Source: Pinus tabuliformis (Eukaryota; Streptophyta; Pinopsida; Pinales; Pinaceae). From it: 64,000 nt of DNA. Positions 1 through 8,981 of the stretch are shown here, piece by piece. The position numbers and the translations under genes are program-made. Below the pieces are notes generated by a model that was given only the letters and a program-made list of their open reading frames with translations, was not told the origin of the DNA and made no database searches. Position 1 is the first letter of the stretch; each line of letters opens with the position of its first letter. The stretch lies in contig CM062820.1 of NCBI GenBank assembly GCA_031772625.1, positions 1,073,595,369 to 1,073,659,368 on the forward strand, written 5' to 3'.

Positions 1-1073
1 GATGAAGAACAGGATGATGCAGTTTGTCCTAATTCTAATAAGTATAAAGGTAGCAGTGACAAAGGACAGGATGTAGCATCTTCAATAAGTAAACAGCCAC
101 ATTTTCAACATAGTCCTAATTCTATGGACTATGAGAGCAGCACTGACAATGTACATGAGGAAGAATATCCATTAAACATCGAGTCAGATTTTCCATTTAG
201 TCTGAATTCTAAGGACTATGATAGTAGCACTGAAGAAGGGGAAGATGAAGGGTATCCTCTCAGTCAAAATTTGAAAATCAGAGCAGATCATAGTGTGGAT
301 AACGTTCCTCTTAATGATGAAAGTCCTTATAAAAATGAAGATCCAATGATGGAGATGTTGCCAAGAAATATTGTATCAAGGAGTAGGAGTAGACCTTTTC
401 GTATCAATGCAAGCTATTCTAGTTATACAAGGGGTAGAGCAGAATATCTGACGAGAAGAAGTTCTATCAGCGCTCTCATTTCAAGTGAATGTTGCCAAAA
501 AAATTGCTTGAAACGTATGGATTTCACATTTGCATTAGAAAGCAGGAAGAGATATTTGTCAATGAATAAAAGCATGCAAAACTCATATTTAGTTGGCTGC
601 ATGCAATCTACATTGTCAGGTTATGATTATCATATTAGGAATTTTTTATTGTGTAGAAAAGCTTTCAAAATGTTTCATTCACTTGGGAATTTTCGTCTCT
701 CGAGAATTCAAGAAAATTTGGAAAAGGATCCCACATTTTATTCAGAAGTACGTTATAAAAGACAGTTTGGGCCATTATCAAATACTGCAATGTCATGGAT
801 GAAAGATTTCTTTTCAAAGCATGGAGAGTGTATGCCAAATAGAGACAATACATATTCCAGATAATTTTTCAAGACGAGAAATCTACAACTTATACAAAGA
901 ATATGCAGAAAGTGCTGAGGGACAGGGCCACTTTATTACATATCAATATTTTGTGAAGCTATGGAAGAAAGAATTCAATAATGTTCGTATTCCTAAGAAG
1001 ACAAGGATGGGGATTTGCAGTACATGTGCTTCTCTTAAATCAAAAAGGGACAAATGTGAAGGCTCAGAAAGAG

Positions 1074-1161
1074 GTAAGTGTTCATAACTTTTACTTTTAA
1101 AATTGTATAGTCATCAACTATGAAAACATATTTCTTAATGAATTTCTTTTATGTTGTGTAG
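1074..1161 (+). other. spliceosomal intron in the DUF7869-like gene
   Basis: An 88-bp intron with donor GAG|GTAAGTG and acceptor TTGTGTAG|AT. Splicing joins a phase-1 codon (G + AT) and continues the protein as DLIVKELQEH. This supports a real eukaryotic gene rather than a chance open frame. Confidence 0.75.
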
Positions 1162-1569
1162 ATTTAATTGTCAAAGAACTTCAGGAGCATCGCGAACAAC
1201 AAACAAATGAAAGGAAGAAGTTGTACAAGCATCGAAAGAAGTGTTATGATAATCCAAATAAATATTTGGGTTTGATAATTGATGGTATGGACCAGAAGAA
1301 AACACTTTTACCACATTTTGTTCGCACACCCAAAAATCTAGAAGAGGAAAATTTTATTCAGTTTCACTTGGTCGGTTGTATGGTCTTCAATGGGAAAATG
1401 TTGCCAAGGGTGTACTTCACAGCTCCAAATATTCATAATGATGCAAATCTGACCATAACCATAATTCATGATGTCATTTCTCATTGGTCTGGTAATCTTC
1501 CTGAGGTTTTGTATCTACAATTGGACAACACTTGCCGTGAAAACAAAAATCAGATTGTTTTTGGGTATC

Positions 1570-1574
1570 TGAAC
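1570..1574. repeat. 5-bp target site duplication, left copy
   Basis: TGAAC directly precedes the 5' LTR and is repeated directly after the 3' LTR at 17029-17033. Removing the element with one copy restores the host reading frame (TATCTGAAC then ATGCTTG), which confirms both boundaries. Confidence 0.95.
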
Positions 1575-2629
1575 TGTTACACTAAAAAATGTCACCTTGA
1601 CTACTTACAGTTAGTATGGCTCCAATCAACAAGTCATGCTACCCTCTTAGGCAAGTCTCATGCCTCTGTTATCCATCTCAAACTCAAAGAAGAGAGAAAG
1701 TCTTGTAAAAATCATGTTTATCTCTGGGGTCGCAGGTTCTCTCTAGCCTTACCTGCGGGGACGCTGACCATGTTCACAAAATCTGCGTCCATGGACGCTC
1801 TGTATGTTAAGGGACAGGTGCGTCCCTCTGTAAAAGGCAAAATGCGCGAGTTTTATCTTGAAAAAGTTACTTGTGGTTACTTCTAGAACATTCTAGAGGT
1901 CGGTTTGATGAAATGGATGCGCCTCCAGTTGGTTCATGTATCTCTATTAAGGGGGAACTTATCCCATCAATAAGGGAGCTATCCCACCCATAGAGGGGGA
2001 TGATCCCATTGATAGTGGACCTGAATAACCTCTTTACAGCACTATAAATAAAGGCATTGAGCCAGAAGGAGAGGAGGTTGGAGCTATACATTTTCTTTGG
2101 GTAAATGCTGCAGGATTTAGGTCTTCCATTAGAGCCTTTGTGAGGAGAGATTGTCTTCACTTGATTCTACTTGGGAGAGGGTGAGCTTTGTCAAAGTAGA
2201 GGAAAACCCTTGATGGACCCTGGGAGGAACTTGCACAACACCAAGGCCAGGTTGTAAGAGTTTCTTTGTTTCGTTATTAATACAAACTGGTTTATTTTTC
2301 TCAATAGCTTGTGTTAATGAGTTATTTCATGTGTTCCTTGGTCTGCATGTTGAATATATGTTTTATTATATGAAATGCAAGTGCTTGGTAATTGTTTGAT
2401 TGTTTGTGGTTGCAGGAATTGACTTGAAGGAGGAGCTCATCCGGATCGTCAAGAACGGACTTCAACAACAGCGTTTTGGAATAAGGTAAGCCTAAACACT
2501 TGTAGTTTTCATGTTGTAAAAGGTGTATTTAGAGAAAGATCACTCCATTTTGTCTTGTTTGTCATTAGAATGTCTTAGACTTCTAGGAAGGTCAGTCGTG
2601 TCCGCACCCTTGACAGATTCCGTGTGACA
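1575..2629 (+). repeat. 5' LTR of the Tat element
   Basis: Starts TGTTACAC and ends GTGTGACA. U3 holds inverted GGACGC/GCGTCC motifs (1759-1825) and three GGGA..TCCC units (about 1949-2014). A TATA box TATAAATA lies at 2043-2050, so transcription should begin near 2075. U5 contains acceptor-like GGTTGCAG (ends 2415) and a strong donor AATAAG|GTAAG at 2485/2486. It is almost identical to the 3' LTR, differing near 1783 (C/A), 2050 (A/G, in the TATA box) and in GATCACTCC (C/T). Confidence 0.95.
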
Positions 2630-2632
2630 AAT

Positions 2633-2650
2633 TGGCGACTCCGCTGGGGA
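2633..2650 (+). other. primer binding site (tRNA-Arg type)
   Basis: TGGCGACTCCGCTGGGGA lies three bases after the 5' LTR end. This is the position and style of the tRNA-Arg-type site known for Ogre/Tat elements. The tRNA identity is from memory of the family and was not checked against a tRNA set. The second Tat element at 62624 has the same site with one change. Confidence 0.85.
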
Positions 2651-4553
2651 ATCCATTAATGAGAGAGTCTTTTCCTTTATATGAACTTTGCTTTGAGAAA
2701 ATCATTTTTATTTTCTGGTTTTTGACTGTGAGAATTAGTATTTGGGTGGCTTAGCTGTAGATTTAGTTGGCTTTAGTTTTTCTTCCTTTTTCCAGAAAGA
2801 CGCAGTCTCTGTGTGCTGCACAGTGCGTCCTTGGACGCGCTGTTGTCGACTGCACAGTGCGGGGCCGCACCTGTGACAACGGGTGGCCTGCGTCTTCCTG
2901 TAAAAGTTAAGAAAATTCCATTTTTGCTTTAAATTACTTTTAGATTTTGTTTTTTCTTAGTGTTTTCTGCCCAGATCCTTTAGTACCCTGTCAAGAATTC
3001 TCACCTGAACTGGTTTTGTGAGCTTTGAGTGTTTTAGTGGTTTTCAACGAAGTTTAGACCTAGGGTTTGATTTTTGGAAAGGCTTTGTAGTGACTTTGAG
3101 CTTAGAAAGTTGTCCAGCCTTAGATATCTCTGGTTAGTCAACCTTCTTAGAAGTTGAGCCTGTCGTAAAGTCTCCTTGTTTGAGCAACTTGTCATTTGAG
3201 TTGTTTTGGGTCAAATTTCGAATTGCTTGTTTTTAAAGTATTGATTTCCATTTTCAAAAAGAACAAAAAGATTAGAATTTTGTTTTGACTAGTTTTTGGT
3301 TCTGCAATAAGCTAGTCCTTGATTTGATTGTGATCAAGTAAAACACCTTAGAAATAATCATTGTTAGTTTTGGCCTCGTTAAGATTGCTTAGAGTAAATT
3401 TGCCTTTAGTTTGCTTATGAGTGCATTTTCATAGATTTTAAGAGTTGTTAAGATTGATTTTTGGTTATATTAGATTTATTTGCTTTATTAAAAGAAAAAT
3501 ACAAAAACATCTTCTTAAAAGTCTTGTTTCAAGTAGCTTTTTGTTTTCAAAAGAAGAAAAGAGTTTTTTCGTGCATGTAAAGAGAAGTTATGTTTTTATG
3601 CTTGGAAAAGAAAAACGAATTGTTTCTTTGATTGTCTTCAATTAAGAAGTTGCTTTTATAAAGATTGCATTCTCTCAACTTTTTAGTTAAGCAATTCATC
3701 GAAAAAGTAAAGTAGTGGATAAATCATTTTAGGTGCATTTTGTAGTGGTTTCGAGTCGAGTCAACACACCACTAGTTTCACTTCCATCACCTTTTGACTT
3801 AAGAAACAACCTTAAAAGTAACGCTTAAATTAAAATCAATCTAGTAATCTTTATTTTTCTAGGGCTCTGAAGCACCAACATAGCTTAGGCTAGGGTCTTG
3901 GAGTAGGTGAGTACTTAACTCTCCAAGACTACAAAACCAAACAGATAGTCTATCTTGAGTAGAACAAATCCAATTGTTTCAGTTACATTCTGGGAAAGCT
4001 CCTCTTAAAGGAGAAACACGAGCTCGTGTCCGAACCAGTGAGGGGATCATTCCTCCCTCGTTGGGAACGACGCCAGGCAGTACGTATTACAAACGGTAAA
4101 CCTCGGATTAACCATTGTCGAGGAGCCAGGGGTCACTTATCGGTAAACCTTGGATTGTTGTCAAGGAGCCGGTAAGGGGATTGGAGCTTGCTACTCTGCC
4201 CTTGCGTGCTGTCGGAGTTTAGACTGTTCCCCCAGGTGTAATTGTTGTGATTGGTAACCTTAGTGGCCATAATATCTAGGATTCTACCCAAGGTGACGGT
4301 GGAGGGAAGGTCCCACTGTACCTGGAGCAGACGTCGGTTATACTCACTTGGATTTTCTGGGGGGTTCGCTTCACTTCGAGACGGTTAAAGTGGAGGAACT
4401 TGGTCCAGTCTATTCATTAAGCAGGTTGCCGGGGTAACTGTTCCACCCACTATTTCTGTACTGAATCCTGCGAGGTTGGGCCTAATCACCAACTAGCGCT
4501 TTTGGTCCGGAAGACTACTGTTTGTGTGTGGTTTGACGCTCTAGATTATTTAG
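2651..4553 (+). other. 5' leader of the Tat element
   Basis: About 1.9 kb with no long coding frame. It holds a GC-rich hairpin closed by AAGACGCAG (2797-2805) and CTGCGTCTT (2888-2896) with an inner palindrome GCGTCCTTGGACGC (2825-2838). Further on are two adjacent units starting CGGTAAA (4094 and 4141), each able to form a short hairpin. A pyrimidine-rich acceptor-like TTGTAG ends near 4638, just inside the gag frame, and the LTR has a strong donor at 2486, so the leader may be spliced. The short frame at 3445-3645 is judged chance. Confidence 0.6.
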
Positions 4554-4568
4554 GCGTGTGCTTCAAAT

Positions 4569-7500
4569 TTGATTGGTTCTTTAGAAGACTTTAGGTGGTT
4601 TGATTTGAAATTTTTTACTTTGTTTTCGTGTGTTGTAGTTAAAATCTTTAATTGTGGCGGAATTACCGAGAAGGTCCCGTCGATTGCGGGCCAGTCTCCT
4701 GAAGTTGTATCTGTGGCCGAATTGTTGAGAAGATCCCGTGAACTTAGGGGTTCACCTCCTCGAGACGACCCCAGTTATTTAGAGGGTTTAAAGGTCCTTG
4801 TAACTCCTAGTGGCAGTAGAGTAGGTTCACCTGAAGAAGGAGAATCTTCTTTGGTAGTCCATCCAGATTACCAAAGATTAGAAACAGGTTACAATCCCGA
4901 AGCTGTTACAGTTTCCGAGCTTGCTGGTAGTTTTTCATCTGCCAGTGAAACAGGCGAAGAACCTGAAATTTCAGAACCTGTTACTCCAACTCCTAGTGTT
5001 CCTGATTCACCAAGAATAGAAAGAATTATCACCGAAAATCTTCCTGTTGGATTAATTGCTATAGAAGAACTTGTTCCAGAGGAAGAAATAGGCGTTTCTG
5101 ATTCTGAAGATCTAATTACCCTTGATCTAAGGGAGCGTGAATCCATCTTTTACAGTCCTCCTAGAAGTGAATCTTGGTACCTTGCATTAACCAATTTTTT
5201 AGACAACTCAGTAGGTTTTTCTACACCTCGTACTCCGGTTCCACCTAGAGGAATTCATTCTCCTGTAAATATGTCTGGTCAGTCATCTGTGTTTTCACAA
5301 AGTCCTGAATCATTTTTACATGGCGGTCCTTCTGTTCCTACTGGGTATCAGTCACTTTCTGGTACCTTTGCGGGAGCATCTCCTCAACCTGTTGATCATG
5401 GGTTATTAGTTGGAAACAGTGGTAATGTACCATTGAGTATAGGTGAAGTTTATATGATGTCAGGTTCAACTCCCATTAACCAACCTCAAGGTGGCCAATT
5501 ACCGCCTGGGGGGCAACCTTCGTTAATGCCTGGGGGGCAACCTCAAGGTACTTCATTTGTGACTGGGGGGCAACCTCAAGGGTATCAACCCCAAGGGTAT
5601 CAACCCCAGCCTCAATATGTACCCCAAAGTCAACCTCAGTATCAGTATCAACCTCAAGGATGGCAACCTCAAGGATGGCAACCCCAAGGGTATCAACCCC
5701 AAGGGTATCAACCTCAAGGATACCAACCTCAAGGTCAAGGTCAACCCCAGTATTCGTATTTACCTCAAGGTTATCAACCTACGGGTCAATACCCTGGTCA
5801 AGGTTATCAACCACCTCAAGGGCAATCATATGGGACTACACCTTACAGTTATCAACCCTATCCTCAATACGGCTATGGATCTCAGTATCCTCAACCTGTT
5901 ACGAGTCAATACCCTGGAATGTTAACATGGGATCCGTCACAGGGTCAACAGATGTCGCAACCAAGTATACAGTCGGTACCTCAAGCAGGACAACCTGCAG
6001 TTCCTGGTCCACCCCAGCAACCGCAACCTGTCCAGTCAAGTGTTCAGACCCCTGTAACTTCTGTAGTTACTCAGCCGCCAATTGCACCGAGTACTCCACC
6101 TCACACGGCTGCAGCAACTACCGCTTCATCTACCATGCTTACTTCTGGAGTATCGGCAGCTCCGGTTTCTACTGTCCCTGTAACCGCTCCTCAGACATCT
6201 GTACCGTTGTCTGGACCCACGGTTCAAACCACAGTCCAGATGCCTGCAGGTCAACCTGGTACAAGTACGGTTGTTACTACTCAACCTCAATTTGTTCAAC
6301 CTCCGTACCAGGGACAGTATCAACCTGGGCAAGCTGCCCAACAACCGGTTTACCAGTATCAACCGTATCCTGGGTACACTTATCAACCACCTCAACAACC
6401 CCAGTACGGTCCGGTTAATCCTGGTTTTCCAGGAGGATATAATATCCCCAATGCGAATCCTGTTCCTAGTTATCCTGGATATCCTCCTCCTGGGGCTGGT
6501 ATTGTGACTCAGAGTTTTAGAGATCCTAACCGGCAGTTACCATTTATTGCGACTTTAGATTTACCCGACTTGACGCGCCTAACGAACGATCCAATTCAAT
6601 ATCTTCCGTTCTGGCCGCCAATGCCAAATAAGTTGCCCAGCGATATACCCAAGTTCGAAGGTAAGTCTGGAGAGGATCCGTCTAATCACGTGATGACTTA
6701 CCACCTCTGGTGTGCATCAAATTCCATCTCAGATGATTCTATCCGCTTACGTCTTTTCCAGCGTACACTCATTGGTCTCGCAGCCAAGTGGTACATTGAG
6801 TTGCCACGGGCTTCTTTTTACAACTTTAGCCAGTTAGCTACTTCATTCTTAACTCATTTTCAGTTACCAGTCAGATACGATAATGGTACAGAATTATTAA
6901 CTTCGCTAAAACAATCGACATCCACGTACATTTCTGATCACATCCATGAGTGGAGACGTCGAAGGAGATTAGTGAAAGTTTTTATCCCGGACCAAATTTT
7001 AGCTGAATGGTTTGTAAAATCATTATTACCAAGAATTACTGAAGATGTAGCTAAGGCCGGCGTAGTTACTGAGGAGCAAGTCATTGCTCAGGCACAATAC
7101 CTTGACTTAGTTTACACTCAGTCGGGTACGTTACACGAGAAAATTCCGGATCTTCCAAAGTCAAACCAAATCGCTGCTGCTCCTTCGGGATCTCATGCCG
7201 CTGATGGTATGATCGGTATCGTGACTACGAAGAGTAAGAAGAAGTCTTCCAAGACCTCCAATACTCCAATTATCACTTTGCCTGATTCTCCGACAGGAGA
7301 GTCTTCTCCTCCTGAACTTACCGCCGACATTCACGCTGTAGAGTCATCTACGGCCAAATCCAAAAACGGTGGAAAGAAGAAAGGAAAGAAGAAGGCTAAA
7401 GCAGACAAGGCTCCAAAGGAGAAAACGGAAAAGTCGGAAACCAATGACGAAAAGCGCAAACCTCGTTATCCTTGTCTCATTTGTGAAGAAGATCATTTTA

Positions 7501-8981
7501 CGAGAGACTGCCCTCATCGGGCCGAGGTAGTGAAAATAGTTAAAGGTTCTCCGACTCCTGCTGTGTTAAAGAATCCATTCCCCGAGCAGGAAAATAAGAT
7601 GATAGGTTCTTCTTCGAATGCCAGTGAAGAACCCATTTTGATGATGTCTCATGTCAGGATTGCGACTCGATCGCAAGATTATGGTAGTAAGGCTCCTGTT
7701 GATGGTAAAGAAGCAGAATCTTCTCACTCTAACCCATCAACCTCAGCTCCTGGTTCCGATCCACTACAGATCGAAAAACCTAACCCAGACTTAGTGATTA
7801 AGCCGCCCGCCAAGGGTGTACTTCGAAGGTCTGCTTTCAATCCACATGCGAGAGCAGCCCAGAATTACAACATTGTTGAAGACTTAGCTGTTTCACCTTC
7901 AGCAATGTCGGCACTCGAAGTGCTGCAATCATGTCCAGCGCAACGAAAATTGCTTTTGTCGGCTATTGGAGCTGTCGATGTTCAGGACCCGAACCTAATG
8001 ATCTTTGATCTAGAAAGTAGTACACCGCGTCTCCCCCATCAAATGGCTTTCCAAATTCCAGTGATAGTCAAAAACAGGCCTATTCATCGGACTGTGATTG
8101 ATGAGGGAGCTTCTACGTGTATTATGTCGATTCAATGTTGGAGATCGCTTGGTTCTCCTTCGTTGAACCAATCCCCCACCATCCTTAAGGCCTTTGATGG
8201 CCGTGGGTTCCGTCCGTTTGGTATTCTACAAGAATTGCCTATAGGGGTCGAAGGTAAAACCGTTAGTCTGGATGTGGAAGTGGTTGATGCCCCTCTAGAC
8301 TACAACCTTCTTTTGGGTCGAAGTTGGTCATATGCTATGACAGCGGTCGTTTCATCGGTCTTCAGAGTCATTAAGTTTCCACATAACGGTAAGATCGTGA
8401 CTATTGATCAGCTGACATACTTTTCATCCGACCCAACCTCTTTAGAAACTATCCAGCATGTTGGTAAAACGACAATCCCTTATAGGGACATTGGTGTAGG
8501 TTTAGTTAAGGATTCCGGTTTACTGGGAACTTTTCCTCTCCCTCCACTCAATGCAGACCCTTCGTTCGCAACAATTCATATGATCACGTCAGAAAACATT
8601 ATTTATGATGATCCTTGGTATGTTCCCTCTGACTCTGAGCTAGACTCACTCGGTGATGTTATGCCGTTGAGTCCGTATGAGATTGCTTATGAAGCTCTTA
8701 TGTCTTTTACCGACTTTCATTCAACCGACCAAATGAATGTGGTCAGTGAAGAGTCACTTTTCACCTCACCCTTAGAACGGATAACGTTTCCCGAAGAAGT
8801 GTCATCTGACGAACAACTTCGCGAAATCCTAAGTGTAGATGATCTACCATGGGAAGATCTCCATCACAGATCTTCGTTTTTACCTAAGGATGATGCTTTG
8901 AAAATGATTTTTCATCTATCTTTACCGCTGAATATGTCAAAGACGCTCAGGATCCAACGAAACATTCTGATTCAGAGCTGA
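4569..8981 (+). CDS. Gag-protease polyprotein of the Tat element
   Basis: An unusually long frame (about 1470 codons, open from 4554) with no ATG before 5271. Translation probably starts from a spliced leader or a non-ATG codon, or at 5271. In order: acidic/Ser-rich N-terminus; P/Q/Y/G-rich low-complexity tract with many YQPQG repeats (about residues 300-480); Thr/Ser/Pro-rich linker; Gag core (about 690-860) with the typical AAKWYIELP and FLTHFQLP segments; Lys-rich patch; one zinc knuckle YPCLICEEDHFTRDCP, which has C-x2-C-x3-H-x4-C spacing, one residue short of the common form; and an aspartic protease (about 1170-1260) with VIDEGAST and LLLGRSW. The protease catalytic triplet reads D-E-G instead of D-S/T-G. 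Gag builds the particle and the protease matures the polyprotein. The frame ends just before pol, which lies in the -1 frame. Confidence 0.9.
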   Translation: MIGSLEDFRWFDLKFFTLFSCVVVKIFNCGGITEKVPSIAGQSPEVVSVAELLRRSRELRGSPPRDDPSYLEGLKVLVTPSGSRVGSPEEGESSLVVHPDYQRLETGYNPEAVTVSELAGSFSSASETGEEPEISEPVTPTPSVPDSPRIERIITENLPVGLIAIEELVPEEEIGVSDSEDLITLDLRERESIFYSPPRSESWYLALTNFLDNSVGFSTPRTPVPPRGIHSPVNMSGQSSVFSQSPESFLHGGPSVPTGYQSLSGTFAGASPQPVDHGLLVGNSGNVPLSIGEVYMMSGSTPINQPQGGQLPPGGQPSLMPGGQPQGTSFVTGGQPQGYQPQGYQPQPQYVPQSQPQYQYQPQGWQPQGWQPQGYQPQGYQPQGYQPQGQGQPQYSYLPQGYQPTGQYPGQGYQPPQGQSYGTTPYSYQPYPQYGYGSQYPQPVTSQYPGMLTWDPSQGQQMSQPSIQSVPQAGQPAVPGPPQQPQPVQSSVQTPVTSVVTQPPIAPSTPPHTAAATTASSTMLTSGVSAAPVSTVPVTAPQTSVPLSGPTVQTTVQMPAGQPGTSTVVTTQPQFVQPPYQGQYQPGQAAQQPVYQYQPYPGYTYQPPQQPQYGPVNPGFPGGYNIPNANPVPSYPGYPPPGAGIVTQSFRDPNRQLPFIATLDLPDLTRLTNDPIQYLPFWPPMPNKLPSDIPKFEGKSGEDPSNHVMTYHLWCASNSISDDSIRLRLFQRTLIGLAAKWYIELPRASFYNFSQLATSFLTHFQLPVRYDNGTELLTSLKQSTSTYISDHIHEWRRRRRLVKVFIPDQILAEWFVKSLLPRITEDVAKAGVVTEEQVIAQAQYLDLVYTQSGTLHEKIPDLPKSNQIAAAPSGSHAADGMIGIVTTKSKKKSSKTSNTPIITLPDSPTGESSPPELTADIHAVESSTAKSKNGGKKKGKKKAKADKAPKEKTEKSETNDEKRKPRYPCLICEEDHFTRDCPHRAEVVKIVKGSPTPAVLKNPFPEQENKMIGSSSNASEEPILMMSHVRIATRSQDYGSKAPVDGKEAESSHSNPSTSAPGSDPLQIEKPNPDLVIKPPAKGVLRRSAFNPHARAAQNYNIVEDLAVSPSAMSALEVLQSCPAQRKLLLSAIGAVDVQDPNLMIFDLESSTPRLPHQMAFQIPVIVKNRPIHRTVIDEGASTCIMSIQCWRSLGSPSLNQSPTILKAFDGRGFRPFGILQELPIGVEGKTVSLDVEVVDAPLDYNLLLGRSWSYAMTAVVSSVFRVIKFPHNGKIVTIDQLTYFSSDPTSLETIQHVGKTTIPYRDIGVGLVKDSGLLGTFPLPPLNADPSFATIHMITSENIIYDDPWYVPSDSELDSLGDVMPLSPYEIAYEALMSFTDFHSTDQMNVVSEESLFTSPLERITFPEEVSSDEQLREILSVDDLPWEDLHHRSSFLPKDDALKMIFHLSLPLNMSKTLRIQRNILIQS

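Larger units (their letters stand above)
1..1574 (+). pseudogene. DUF7869-like protein gene, 5' part (broken)
   Basis: The reading frame is open from base 1, so the true start lies upstream of the window. The N-terminal part is acidic, with about three imperfect copies of a PNS..YxSSTD-type motif (codons near 28, 121 and 205). The frame runs to 864, and the homologous-looking protein continues in the next frame from about 850 (IPDNFSRREIY), so a one-base frameshift lies near 845-865. A canonical intron (AG|GTAAGT ... TGTGTAG) occupies 1074-1161 and preserves the frame into exon 2. Exon 2 encodes YLGLIIDGMDQKK and LYLQLDNTCRENKN, the pattern of the DUF7869 family, before the LTR element interrupts it after codon Asn at 1574. 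The second half resumes at 17034 in frame. DUF7869 has an RNase-H-like look (Asp in LDN, HTHxxID later), so a transposase origin is possible but unproven. Function is unknown. The frameshift plus the insertion make this copy non-functional. Confidence 0.7.

Noticed and set aside
1867-2160. 97-codon minus-strand frame, repeated identically at 16266-16559
   Set aside because: It lies inside both LTRs and owes its conservation to LTR identity. No domain and no sign of coding.
5553-6418. several overlapping frames on both strands in the gag repeat tract
   Set aside because: They are shadows of the CAACCTCAAGG-type repeat in other frames.
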